Assembly (NCBI GenBank): GCA_025024175.1
Contig: QCXZ01000053.1
Span: 7,688,001 to 7,752,000 of the forward strand
Direction: 5' to 3'
Origin: Rhyzopertha dominica
Lineage: Eukaryota; Arthropoda; Insecta; Coleoptera; Bostrichidae
DNA: 64,000 nt
Part shown: positions 47,045-57,369 of the stretch, one piece after another
How positions within the stretch are numbered: position 1 is the stretch's first letter
Layout of the letters: every line of letters begins with the position of its first letter
Program-made: the position numbers and the translations under genes
The notes under the pieces: generated by a model
Seen by the model: only the letters and a program-made list of their open reading frames with translations
What the model was told of the DNA's origin: nothing
Databases searched by the model: none

Positions 47045-47295
47045 CCCTTAAAGGACGTCAAAAAAGTTATTTCTGTTAATTTTAAAAATCTGTTTTGTTA
47101 AAATGAGTTCCAGTTTTATACCTGAGTGATCAGATAAGTAAGTGTCTGTAGGTTTTACAATTAATCTAGATACATCTNTGTTTGTAAAGATACTGTCCAG
47201 TATTGCATTATTGCGTGTTGGAAAGTTAACGATAAACTTCGGGCATTAAAGTCACTAGCCACTATAACGTCATTGTTAACACACGGAACATACCA
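47045..47295 (-). pseudogene. LINE apurinic-type endonuclease fragment
   Basis: The minus-strand reading begins VIVASDFNARS (the usual GDFN--H or DLNAR block of the phosphatase-like nuclease). After a short frame change it reads NAILDSIFTN-DVSRLIV, then TYLSDHSGIKLEL. SDH is the final catalytic motif of LINE endonucleases, which nick the target for reverse transcription. The preceding I-D-IFTN matches the N-LD-I-TN block. An N lies at 47178. The fragment ends about 20 residues beyond SDH at a stop. The LINE clade is probably jockey or CR1. No RT follows directly. Confidence 0.75.
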
Positions 47296-47299
47296 GGGT

Positions 47300-48525
47300 A
47301 CCGTTCTCGAGATTCGGGTTCGAGTCCTGACCGCAGCGAGTTACTTTTTCTAATTTAATTAGCTTGCTTACCCGATAGCCAGATATTTTTTAATCATTAT
47401 ACAGGCGAAATATGTGATACTTTAATTTTTAACACAGTTGATGACATTAAATGTACTATATAGCACTTCTAAGAAAATTTCGAGATTGCCTTAAGGGGGT
47501 CTATGTAAATTTACAAAGCATATTTGCTATTGGACCAGTAGAATTCCAGACACTTCACAGTGGTTCTCCACAGACCTTTGGTCCAGTAACTTTACCGACG
47601 CACAGCGCATCCTACTGTCATTACCGTTGAACCACCATCGCTCAAGATCTTGCGAGAAAACTGATAGCAGTTCTCTCGCAAGAAACTGGAGAAAATACCT
47701 TTAAGCAGTTCGTTCATCAGATGTTCATCAAATTATATGAACTATTTTCACAGCAGACTCTACGTTTGTGTTGGAAAGAGAAAACTATGGCATGCTTACC
47801 CCTTTTTTATGAACGCCCTTTACGTATATCTATTCATTTAGTATGAAGCTTAATATGCAGTTTGTCAACTAGTTTGTACTTGCTTCAGTTTCTAAACAAG
47901 AAATATTTGTACGACATGTACACGTGTATAATATAATTTTTCTCTGGGCTTATCCTGTATTTAGTGACGCTGCGTTACTCGGTGTAGTTAGCAAAGCTAC
48001 CGGTAGATGATGCACGCCAATTTTCATTAAATGACCAGGCAATCGGCAATGTAGGTCTCTGTACATACGGCCCATATCAGCTAATCTCGTAGTTCGTAAT
48101 GCTATCGCTAGATGGCGATACTGCCGATTACACAAAATGATTTCCAAAATGCGGTGTAAGACGTCCACGTCAATNGCGAAACGTTAAGCGCCCTATCGAA
48201 AATTATGCTTGTATTTGCCTGTAAGTTTAAAAACACCCACAAATAATTCTACAAGTGCCGAATATCGAAAAAAAATCGATTTTTTTCAGCGTTCGTTACT
48301 TTCCTTTCCATAAAATGTGTAAAAATTGTGGCAAGAAAAATCACACCATACAAAACATGAAGAATCCCAGCGCTCATAAACGACTTGAAACAAAACGACT
48401 TCAGTTGGATTAAAAGGAACCACTGCGATAGTGCGATAGTTTTGTCTAGAGACCAGCCATGGAAATAAGGCCACGGCCGTAAATAATCTGTAATCTATAA
48501 TATATATAAAAAATGCACACATTCA
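47300..48525. other. Anonymous sequence with a strong hairpin
   Basis: 47648-47683 forms a 16-position stem with one mismatch and a 4-base loop (tcttgcgaga against tctcgcaaga). No poly-T tract or gene adjoins it, so its role is unknown. Two minus frames (47950-48168, 48286-48522) show no motif. One N at 48175. Confidence 0.4.
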
Positions 48526-48529
48526 AGAA

Positions 48530-49257
48530 TAATCCCCTAGATCACCACCCCATCTAGAGCTCCGGCAAGCGATCGGACAAACAGATGAAATCACACCAGG
48601 AAACGTCAACATCGTCATGCAAGAGAAACCTAAACAAGATACAGAAATCGAACAACTACATAAAATTGTAAGAGTTTAATTCACTTGTGTCCTAGTGTTA
48701 TGTACTTATGTTTGCGTTACTAAGAACAACGTAAACCTCAATGGAAAATGACGACAGAATCTCAGCACTCGTAAACGACCTCCAACAAGAAGAACAATGC
48801 AGCCGAGCCAAACCGACATCAAACACATCAAATACTAGGGACACATCTAAAGGAAAGAGGCAAACCACACGGAAGACTTGGGAGCTAAGCGGAGACCAAC
48901 GAAAAAGAGGAAGACCGTGCTTTACACGAAAACAACTATAGAGAAGATAATTCAGAAACCAGGGAAAAATGAAAAATAATGGCTAGAACAGAAATCACAA
49001 GGTACAAGAAATTAATCAACCGACTCTGAAATGGACCAATGATGTCAACAGCACCAAGAAAATATTCAAAGAAAATGAATGTTACCTATTTAGTCTTTTA
49101 GTCCTTATATTCCCTTAACATGCGCTAGACAGTCGCACTACTAGCAATCAGCATGTACCCCTCCAACCCATCATAGCCGACCGGCCCCGGAGGTATATCC
49201 GGGAGTGGCAAAAATGCTGACCGTACGCTGGTTTAATCAATTAATCAAATCAATCAG
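48530..49257 (+). mobile_element. LINE 3' end with TCAA-type tail
   Basis: The last 100 bp contain ccaacccatcatagc, gaccggcccc and ggtatatccggg. The same succession is found in inverse orientation at 59160-59245, where it follows an ADDLVVITEN-family LINE. The end here is aatcaattaatcaaatcaat, a short tandem tail of the kind that closes RTE-like LINEs; at 59150 the tail reads tttcaatcaat. This gives the family a shared 3' terminus. The upstream + frame (48741-48941) is hydrophilic, ends in QRKRGRPCFTRKQL and may be C-terminal LINE coding sequence. Confidence 0.65.
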
Positions 49258-49259
49258 TA

Positions 49260-50130
49260 CATAAATTAGGCCATCTGTACAATGAAAATTATAGAACGCG
49301 AACGGGCGTATATCGCATTTGATTCTAAAACATAGTTCAAAGCCCTAAAACACTTTTATTCCATTAATTGATGATGTGCCTTGCTGAATGAAGACCTATC
49401 AACTACCGAAGACTTAATAGCCAGCCAGTGTGCCATGACATCCGATTAGCATAAGAAAATCGTATAACTGTTTCCGGAATAGACTCGACGAGCGCTTTTG
49501 TTTATGTTAATTCATTTGTTTTCCTTGCGCGGCACGCCGCACACACCCACGGAACATGATCGCGGACGTTAATCCCCCGTTAACATAAAACTAAATTTGG
49601 AAAGCTAATAATGATGAATTGACAATGGACGATGGTGAGGCGTACGGTTTTTCTTCCGGTCAAAAGGTCACAATTGTTAAATGAGACGACTGGCGACGAG
49701 GCGGATTATCCTTTTGTGGAACCTTCCGCGTGTTTTTTTTTTATGCTAGGCGAGAATTTGTTTAATGTTCTAATAAATGATGCAGGTGTTGAAACCTATA
49801 AATTTTTTTGTTAATTTGTCGTAGCATCGATGGAATTGGAGGTGCGACGTGCGGTTCTTGTGTAGCAAAAAATAATATATGCTGGAGCTGAAAAGTTATG
49901 CCACGCCTTGTATATATAGATGTGGTTTATAGTTCAGTAACAGATGAACACACACATGTGGTAACTTTTTACTGGTTTATCTGAAAACCAGTCGTCTATT
50001 AAATCCTTATTTTCTGTGAGCTGTTCTATCTATGGAATTTGTCGATTTTTTTCCAATTAAGTGATTATAAAAAGGGTCACATTATTGGGATGAAAAAGGC
50101 GGAGTTTATTTTAAGGAAGGTATCCCGAAA
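49260..50130. other. Anonymous sequence
   Basis: 49430-49660 is GC-balanced and unique-looking. A 60-codon + frame (49632-49814) has no motif. Nothing else is supportable. Confidence 0.35.
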
Positions 50131-50134
50131 ACTA

Positions 50135-50469
50135 GAAGTCGTTTACTTCTTTATCAAGGCAGAAAGTATAGCACCAAATTAGCAATCACAATAACATAAA
50201 ATACTTAACAGATATCCGACATTAAAAACTTTAGCAAGTGTAGTGGTATTGGAGGTGGGTTACGATTTTATTGATTGTTTATTAACTAGTAGGACTGTGA
50301 TAATATATGTTACCAAAGTTTTTATTGTTACTAACGTATTAACTAATATGACTGTGATATTGTATGTTGCTAAAATTTTTAATGTCGGATATCTGTTAAT
50401 TGTTTTATGTTATTGTGATTGCTAATTTGGTGCTATACTTTCAGCCTTGATAAAGAAGTAAACGACTTC
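50135..50469. repeat. Foldback element, 103 bp arms, hammerhead-like core
   Basis: 50135-50237 and 50367-50469 are inverted copies with few mismatches. The centre contains a direct duplication of about 50 bp (50280-50330 and 50338-50388). Just past the right arm's inner part the + strand reads TTGATAA (50447-50453), A, stem II gaagt/acttc (50455-50459, 50465-50469), GAAA (50470-50473) and TGTC. This is hammerhead-like with two core changes. The left arm keeps the core and stem II, but its GAAA region is lost. Confidence 0.8.
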
Positions 50470-50479
50470 GAAATGTCAG

Positions 50480-50885
50480 CAAAGATACATACATGTCTTT
50501 TAATGTCCCCATCCCAATATTAACCTATATACCATATACAATTATAAATACTTATTTTTGTAATAGAGTTACATACATATATTTTATATTTTCACTAAAA
50601 ATCAAATGTATGAATTCGAGCTTACGAAGTAGTCACTACACATTAGCTATATCGAAAGCTTCCTAATTCTATTCTATTCTATCCTATATAAAATTTATAA
50701 AAAGACATAAATTAGTGCCCGTAGATCTATCCTTACTGAACCTATGCTGCTAAAGAGATAAGTATTCAGAGAGGATATCTCAAAAAGCTTTGCAATTGAT
50801 TCTGATATACAAACACCTCTACAAATGAACGCAGCTTATGGTCTTTAGGGTCAAAAGCCCATTTTCCATTCAAAATTCAATATTA
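50480..50885. other. AT-rich sequence
   Basis: No feature recognised. The short run tctattctattctatc occurs near 50665. Confidence 0.4.
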
Positions 50886-50889
50886 ATTC

Positions 50890-51235
50890 ACGTTGAACGT
50901 GATTTTTAGTGCTGAGAATGATGGTGCATGCCAAATTTTTATTAAAGCTATGATGGACATAGACGGACATGCACCACGATACATAAAGGTGCAAAAAATA
51001 CAATTTTGCTTTACGGGTGTCGTTAAACGTGGTTTTTAGTGCTAAATATGACGTTACCTCTCAAATTTGGATAAAGACTCTGATGAGCGGTGCATGGTAC
51101 CTAAAACTACAAAAATCAATTTTGCTTTATAGTTGTCGTTAAACGTGATTGCCGAGTATGATTATTTGTGTGAAATTTTGATTAAGGCTATCATGTACAT
51201 GCAGTGTGGAATATAAAGGTACAAGAAACAAAAAT
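50890..51235. repeat. Degenerate tandem repeat, about 120 bp unit, three copies
   Basis: Units start near 50891, 51020 and 51140 with cgttgaacgtgatttttagtg, cgttaaacgtggtttttagt and cgttaaacgtgattgccgag. Each contains a caaattt-gat-a-g-ct-tgatg core. The first two units end with acaattttgctttacggg or similar. The array abuts the DNA transposon at 51220. Confidence 0.7.
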
Positions 51236-51475
51236 ACAAAAGCTGTAGATAATTTTACCCTTAATAAACTACTTTGTCCCAGTTTGTTATGCATTTGTCA
51301 TATTCGAGATATGACATAAACTTATGTTTTTTTTAATTGAAACTATAGTTGGTTATGGATTCATTAAGTTGGTGATTTATTTTATATAACGATATAACAT
51401 TCGGTATAGTTATTTTGAAAAATACCAGAGTTATGGCGAATTTTCTGTAATTATTGTTGTTTGTTATTTTTTAAA
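51236..51475. repeat. Left long inverted repeat
   Basis: Inverted partner of 52455-52700; see the element entry for matching blocks. Confidence 0.8.
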
Positions 51476-51570
51476 TAGTCTGTCAATTATAACGAAAGCT
51501 TGTAAAACGGCAGCTCTTAAATCATCTACTGTTTCATAGTTCCTTTGGTAAACTTTGTTTTTTATTGTAC

Positions 51571-52240
51571 CTACCCCATAAAAAGAAATCTAAAACAAAT
51601 CAATCTGGAGAACCGGGTGGTCAAGCAACAGATCCGTTTCTTCCTATCCACGTGATTGTGAGGAAGTGCTCCATTGTGTTGGAACCACTCCATTGTTCTA
51701 CGCACCTCCAAGTTTAAATCTTGAAGGATTTCTTCAAAATAACTTTGTAAGAAATGAAGGTAACGTTCACCACTTAAAGAATGGTCAAAAATGTACGGAC
51801 CTAAAATGGTGGACCCAATAATACCACACCACACAGTGAACCCAAATCTTATTTGAGGTCTTCTTTGCTGCACATTGCTAATGTTTTCTTGTGCCCGGAG
51901 ATGGGAGATGTTCATTATGTCGGTTAAACATACCGCAGTTTGTAAATTTTGGTTCGTCTGCCCACATAATCTAAAAAAAACTATGGATCTTCTGCGCACA
52001 TGTTTCTATACTAGACGCCAATCTTCATCCCAAGCATGTAATGTTTGGCTAACTGCAAGCTTGTAGGGGTGAATTTTATGTCATTTCAATGTTTTAACAA
52101 CATTGCTTTGTGAAATGCCAGCATTTAAAGCAATTTCACGGGCTGAACATAACCGATTTATGTTTACATTTGCCAAAATGTTTATTTGTGTACCTTCTTT
52201 TATATATTTATTATATATACTGTCTTAAGTTATCGCAAAG
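51571..52240 (-). pseudogene. Transposase of the long-repeat element, broken
   Basis: On the minus strand from about 52180: NRLCSAREIALNAGISQS (helix-turn-helix), HKIHPYKLAVSQTL, WADEPKFTNCGMFNRHN (first catalytic acid region), RFGFTVWCGIIGSTILGPYI and LSGERYLHFLQSYFEEIL, then MEWFQHNGALPHNH, where the second aspartate of the usual QHDGAPPH is replaced by asparagine. The segment with the third acid (WP-RSPDL) is not clear at 51571-51640. Frames shift near 51990 and 52080. The family matches the remnants at 2.6-3.3 kb and 5.3 kb. The altered catalytic residue and the frameshifts make it inactive. Confidence 0.8.
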
Positions 52241-52454
52241 CCTTTAAAATTGCTTTAAAGAATGCTGACGGCGATCTTGGTAACGATGAAAGTATTCTTA
52301 AGATGCTCGAACGGAATTTTTGCGGCATACGATGTAGCATTCAACCAAAATAAGCTTTTCTAGATTTGAAAACTCGATTTTCGTCTTACAAATAAGTGAA
52401 GTTTTACTGCTCAGTTCTAACTAACTGTCAAATCTAACAAACAATTGTTCCAGG

Positions 52455-52700
52455 GCTAGCTATTTAAAAACAATACAGAAAATTGGCCATAACTTTGGTG
52501 TTTTATTAAAATAACTATACTGCGTGTTATATTATTAAATAGGTAAAAAAAATCGCCGAGTTTATGCATCCACAGCCAGCTATAGTTTCTATTTAAAAAA
52601 AACATAAGTTTATGTCATATCTCAAATATGACAAAACGCATAACGAAATGGAGTACACTACTTTATTAAGGGTAAAATTATCTACAACTTTTGTATTTAT
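52455..52700. repeat. Right long inverted repeat
   Basis: Inverted partner of 51236-51475, with small insertions and deletions. Confidence 0.8.
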
Positions 52701-52714
52701 TTTTTTTGTAACAT

Positions 52715-53595
52715 CAAAAATAATTTAGGTAAAAGGAATGAAAGAAATACTCAAAATTTATTTTTTCCAAAATATCTAGTAAGCCATGGACTTTTTTTTT
52801 AACCACAACACATTGATTTAGGTCAACAAAACTGCGAATTTTTCTCTACTTATCTATCTTTCTAGCTACGCTAGAAGAAACTCACCCTGTATTGAAGGAC
52901 GACTTAACTGCAATTTTTAAAAATATATGTTTCGTTTGTGAGCTTACGTTTTTGTGTGCAAGAATTTTCACTTGACGCTCGTAGTTTGCAATATTAGTGC
53001 ACAATAACATGTAAGTCGAAGTGTCTTAATTTAAGTTTAACTTTGTCATTCAGTGTTATTCGTATCCATGGCAACACGAATTGTAATAATAATATTAAAT
53101 GTGGATTTTGGTCTAATCTCACCGCAGAATGAACACGTAGGCCCTGAACCAGTGTTAATCGAAAAAGTTGCTTTGTCTACGACCCTCGCGGTGCCCCATT
53201 ATAAAAATGCAACAGGTGTCCAAAAATCGTGCGCCGAAAATACGAGGGCAATTAACATTCGTGTCAGACCCCGCCAATTTACATAATCGCGATAATGGTA
53301 AAACGTGGAAAGTGTCCGTGCATGTTCGGCTGACAATGCACAAAACGTATCGCGCACAATGAATTCGAACGCACCAAATAATAATTCAATCGTATTCCAT
53401 TTGCGATTTATCGAACAGATGTTACCGAAACGTGTTCCCCGATAAAAGTACGAGAAAGGCGCTTTCACGNCCAAANATGGCCAGNGGTTTGTGCAACCTA
53501 ACGCAGAAATGACTCGCCTTCGGGGTCTTGGTGCCGGACCGGTCCTAATTGATGCACCCAGTTTCGTATCGTGATGGGATGTGTGCGTTTTGGAT
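52715..53595. other. Anonymous sequence, GC-richer right part
   Basis: 53160-53590 is GC-balanced with overlapping short frames on both strands and Ns at 53470, 53476 and 53485. None has a motif. It resembles unique DNA more than transposon debris. Confidence 0.35.
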
Positions 53596-53604
53596 GTGAG
53601 AAAG

Positions 53605-53960
53605 TTAAGGTAAACGCCGAAGGTTTGGTTGGTTTACATATTTTTTCCCTTGATCATTTTTTTTACAGAAATGTTCTTCTTCTAAATTAAGGAAGTGTGG
53701 AGTAAATGAATTGCTTAATTTGTGTCCAATTTTCATTCCTATCAGATCCTCTTCCACCTGCTTTATCCACTTCTCTCTTGGTCTGCCTTTGCCTCTATTG
53801 TCCATTGTCCTTGTTTTTATCACCTCTTTCACTACATTCCCGTCCTTCATGCGCAAAACTTGACCCAACCATCTCACTCTATAAGATTTCATAACGGGGG
53901 TTATCATTGGCTCCTGATATAATTCGTAATGCAGTAATTAGTTTTTCCAATATTTCATGT
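53605..53960 (-). pseudogene. LINE C-terminal fragment (RTE/CR1-like)
   Basis: The minus frame reads ELYQEPMITPVMKSYRVRWL, GQVLRMKDGNVVKEVI, then RGKGRPREKWIKQVEEDL. This is the conserved end of many insect LINE ORF2 proteins (RLRWLGHV-RM, then GRP--RW-D-V--DL). It ends in a basic tail at about 53610. The RT domain is absent, as in a 5'-truncated copy. It is not obviously the same family as the 3' ends at 49 and 59 kb. Confidence 0.82.
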
Positions 53961-53964
53961 TGAA

Positions 53965-54310
53965 TAGTTGGTATTCTTGAAAATCTACAAAGTTTTTTCT
54001 TTGAAGTCGTGCAATAGTGCGTTAAGTGATAAATTTCTTAATTTTTGAAGAAGAATCTGATGGAGATGAGAAAAAAATTGATTATTAATTGACTGATACA
54101 TTAACAACATCTTTGTTCTTATGAATTCAACGACCCTATTCTAAGCAGCGTATTGGATAGAGTACATTAAATTCAACAAAAAGTGTCGAGATACCGGAGC
54201 TCTACAATCATTTGATTTTAGCTATTTTATGTTGAATAATTAGCGTTTACCAACAGTCTACAATAACGAACTTTTTTACTTCTATCGTAGTAGTTCAAAA
54301 TGGAAAGTTT
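53965..54310. other. AT-rich sequence without recognised features
   Basis: No frame or motif of note between the LINE fragment and MITE copy B. Confidence 0.4.
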
Positions 54311-54313
54311 TCT

Positions 54314-54680
54314 ACAGGGTTTCTATAAATGATTCATGCAACGCGGGCGGCGTTAATTTATGAATTCTTTGTGCCGCCTTTTTGTAACTGCTGCCAAGTT
54401 ACAATATGCACGGCGATAGTAGTTGAAGGTTACAGATCATGATGTCACACCACAGCTCCGAAATGTGAGTTTTCTGCTACCTTAGAGTTAATTATCTCAG
54501 AAAACATTACAGAATATGTTGAAAATACACACTCCCGGCGTTTTATCATATTAAAATATATCAAATAATTAAGAAATCGACAGACGACAAATATACGTCA
54601 CTTTCCTGAGAGGCGGCAAATTGATCTAGCCGATAATTTCCGTAAGTACCCTGGATGCATGAATGATTTATAGAAATCCG
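54314..54680. mobile_element. MITE family M1, copy B (longest)
   Basis: The left terminal repeat acagggtttctataaatgat and the right tgcatgaatgatttatagaa are inverted with two mismatches over 24 bp. The interior matches copy A and, inversely, copy C. No coding capacity. Confidence 0.85.
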
Positions 54681-54684
54681 ATAT

Positions 54685-55105
54685 GTTACAGAGAAGAATT
54701 TGATATTGATAAGAAAAATCCATCGATCATCACATGTAATAAAAATGCATTGTGTATTTCGTATTATTTATTAAGAAAACTAAACAGTTTACCCCGTAAG
54801 GCTCAGTTTGTTACCAAATACTTAGTTTTTGGTGTTCCGTCACTGTAACTATTAAATTTTATTCACTAATCAGTATTTTTTTTGGGTCGCACGATTAGTG
54901 TAACTCTTTAGTGACAAATAGTGATAAATAATAATATATAAATATTGAATATGAAATATCTCAAAAGCAGATGACTGTAAGTAGTGGTTCCTTAGGATAC
55001 AAGAAAGTGAGCCATCTTATAATTTTAAAATCTTTATGTGGGGGCTTTTGTTTTTCACGTCTCTTAGACCAATTATTTTTAAATGGTATTTAACATGAAT
55101 TTATA
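54685..55105. other. AT-rich sequence
   Basis: One 61-codon + frame (54663-54848) begins inside the MITE end and has no motif. Nothing else is seen. Confidence 0.4.
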
Positions 55106-55111
55106 CATATA

Positions 55112-55138
55112 ACGTATGTCTCAAAAGTTTTGGCACAA
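55112..55138. repeat. DD37E left terminal inverted repeat
   Basis: 27 bp, perfect inverse of 56384-56410, preceded by TA. Confidence 0.95.
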
Positions 55139-55233
55139 ATTACTTTATTCAATTTTAACACGCAAAGATAATTTTACTTAAATTTTAATTATATGCAAGG
55201 ATTAACAATATTACAAACAACAAAATTAACAAT

Positions 55234-56330
55234 TCAAATCAAATGAAGCGGCCCGTGCTCCTCAACAAGGCGCAACTTTCTGCGGACATCGCGCATTAGG
55301 TTTTGGACTACCTCGCCATCTACCTCTCTTATTTTTCTATAGATTCTACGCCTTAACTGCTCTTCATTTGCAGCTTGCCATCCTCCATCGTAGACCTTTC
55401 TAGATAAAAGTGCCCAAAAATCTTCAATTGGACGAGCCTGGGGTAGGTTAGGGGGATTATCGTTTCTGGGTACAAATGGGATGTTATGAGCGTTAAGCCA
55501 ATTTTGAGATTCGCGTGCGTAATGGCAAGAAGCTAAATCTGGCCAAAACATTATGTTGTCTTCAGCATGATACTCGTGAATAAAGTCAGCCAATTTGGTC
55601 AGACAGTTTTGAATATAGCGCTGACTGTTTATTGCTTCGCCCTTTACACGTCCGACATAAGGCCTGGATATTCCCGCAGTGGAAATGGCACACCAAACTA
55701 AAATTTTGTCAGCGAATTTCGCCTTTTCTTTATATTTTACATTGTCTGGACAGTTTTCTATGTTGTCGGTATAAAACCCATCATTTCCCTTCATCTCCGA
55801 ATTGCCCAGTGTAAAATATTTTTCGTCGTCCATAACGATGATTCTGTCGTTTGCAAAATGGATCCGCCTTAATGCCCGACAACATCGTGGTATCCGTGCC
55901 AACTGATTTTCCGTATATTTTGGACATTTTCTTCGTTTTCGATATTCTACAGCATTTCTGACCAATTCCCTCGAAACTGTGTCCTTAGAAGTGCGATATT
56001 CACGTGCCAATTTCCTGAGAGACACTCCAACTCTATTTTTAGCCCTTCTCACCAATCTTTCTGCTCTCTCTTGAGTAAAAATTCTTGGTCTTCCACTTTT
56101 TGGTAAATTTAGGCATGGTATACCTTGCTCACACTCAGCTATTGTACGATAAATAGTACGGGCGAGCGATATTTTGATCTTCGAACAAGCGTACTATCTC
56201 TGGTTTTGGCAACCGCCCAACCAAAGAGTATATACTTTTCCGAAGATCTAATTTATAAGACATTTCTATGCAAATATTACTTAAAACTGAGCTGTCACAA
56301 TAAAGAGAATCGATTGAAGAATTTTTGTTT
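55234..56330 (-). pseudogene. DD37E transposase, one N-terminal frameshift
   Basis: The minus frame is open from about 56165 to 55234. It includes RTIAECEQGIPCLNLPKSGR (helix-turn-helix and the GRP hook), SLRKLAREYRTSKDTVSREL and the catalytic domain. Numbered from the codon at 56055: RIIVMDDEKYF (first aspartate, 76 or 77), ILVWCAISTAGIS, MFWPDLASCHYA (D173) and NPPNLPQARPIEDFWALL (E211). Exactly 37 residues lie between D173 and E211. The protein ends LVEEHGPLHLI close to the left terminal repeat, as expected. The N-terminal 50 residues continue in another frame (LFEDQNIARP near 56150-56170), so one small frameshift near 56165 separates the first helix from the rest. The catalytic core is intact. 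Confidence 0.93.
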
Positions 56331-56383
56331 CCAAAGCCATTTCGATGTGTTATCATTATCGCCAGTTTTAACGCCAGTGAATG

Positions 56384-56410
56384 TTGTGCCAAAACTTTTG
56401 AGACATACGT
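56384..56410. repeat. DD37E right terminal inverted repeat
   Basis: 27 bp, perfect inverse of 55112-55138, followed by TA. Confidence 0.95.
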
Positions 56411-56451
56411 TACCCACATTTATTATTCATTAGCATAGATGTGCAGAAATG

Positions 56452-56481
56452 TGCTAACCTTTTTTATTGTTCCAGGTAAGC
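56452..56481 (+). promoter_or_regulatory. Candidate recursive splice site (ratchet point)
   Basis: gtgctaac at 56451-56458 is a good branch-point motif (CTAAC). It is followed by the pyrimidine tract cttttttattgttccag, ending at 56475, and immediately by gtaagcg. The joined acceptor-donor cag/gtaag with no exon between is the form of recursive splice sites known from long insect introns. It lies 65 bp outside the DD37E element in unique-looking DNA. It implies a + strand transcript crossing this point. The evidence is sequence shape only. Confidence 0.5.
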
Positions 56482-56484
56482 GAT

Positions 56485-57300
56485 CATGGCTACAACTAAT
56501 CATTATTCAAACGGCAGCAGTGCGTTGTATTATCTAATCGAATTTCGTATTAGATCTGTAAGTACAACTTACTTCAGTGTTTTTTATTTTGTCGGTAGTT
56601 TGTTTACCTAATTCTACATCTGTCTTTATCTACATGTAAGTTCTGCTCAATGAGTTTGGTACAACGTATGGTGAAGCCGACCACAAAAATCATGCTTCAC
56701 GTTGGTTGCACAGTATTAATTTTAAACTTGTTCGTGAGCATTGTGAGATAAACTGCTCTAAAAAACTAAAAGCTTTATTTCATCAAATGATCATTTGCAA
56801 TCACAAGTTGAAAATACATACATATGTTCAAGTTGATTTTTTATTGTTATTCTAATGAAAACTCGTCGCGACATCCTTTTTTTATGTTTTTCCACTCCTT
56901 TGGGATGCAGCTTAGAATTCGAAGTTTGTCAGTGTTTCCGTAACCTTATGTATTTATGCAAGTATGCCACCAATAATAAATACTCAAATAACCGTTCTTC
57001 AGGGTTGGTAACATTATCCAAATTATTAATAAAAATTAAGAAACGTAAATGTCCAAGCTATGAACTCGGGAGTGTATTGCTCGTAATGTAACTGTTTATT
57101 TACGATGGAGTAAATAAACCGAATCAAGTTTACCAGTACGGCAGTGCATAAAAATAGGAGTATGGTGGTTAAATTTTATCTGTATATCAGCTTATAATTA
57201 CTACCACTTGACTTTGTGGGTCAGTATTTTGGATGCAGGGTTTGTTCAATGATCAGGTTAGGACCCTCTCTTTAAGGATACGAGAAATGTTAGTTCTATT
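56485..57300. other. Anonymous sequence
   Basis: A 78-codon + frame (56855-57091) has no motif. Nothing else is recognised. Confidence 0.4.
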
Positions 57301-57369
57301 CTAAATGTGCGACTTTCCGACATTTTCATTTTTTTCGGTAACGCGAACTCTGTAAAATCTACCAATTCG

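Larger units (their letters stand above)
51220..52710 (-). mobile_element. DNA transposon with about 240 bp inverted repeats
   Basis: 51236-51475 and 52455-52700 are inverted copies, roughly 80 percent alike by eye: tagataattttacccttaat, gagatatgacataaacttat, gaaactatag-tgg, atagttattttgaa and agttatgg-gaattttctgt. TA sits near both outer limits (51220-51221 and 52709-52710), as expected for the IS630/Tc1/mariner superfamily. A single broken transposase lies between on the minus strand. The long subterminal repeats are unusual for mariner but occur in related families. Confidence 0.8.
55112..56410 (-). mobile_element. Tc1/mariner element of the DD37E type, 1,299 bp
   Basis: 27 bp at 55112-55138 (starting acgtatgtctcaaaagtttt) are perfectly inverted at 56384-56410. 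TA lies directly outside on both sides (55110-55111 and 56411-56412). A single transposase on the minus strand fills the interior. Perfect ends and a largely open transposase frame point to a fairly recent insertion. The DD37E spacing is known from an ITm family first noted in mosquitoes. Confidence 0.95.

Noticed and set aside
47314..47330. T-arm-like tcgggttcgagtcctga, possible tRNA or SINE head
   Set aside because: The 17 bases can form a T-arm, but the 5' half has no matching acceptor, D-arm or A box, and no second copy is in the window.
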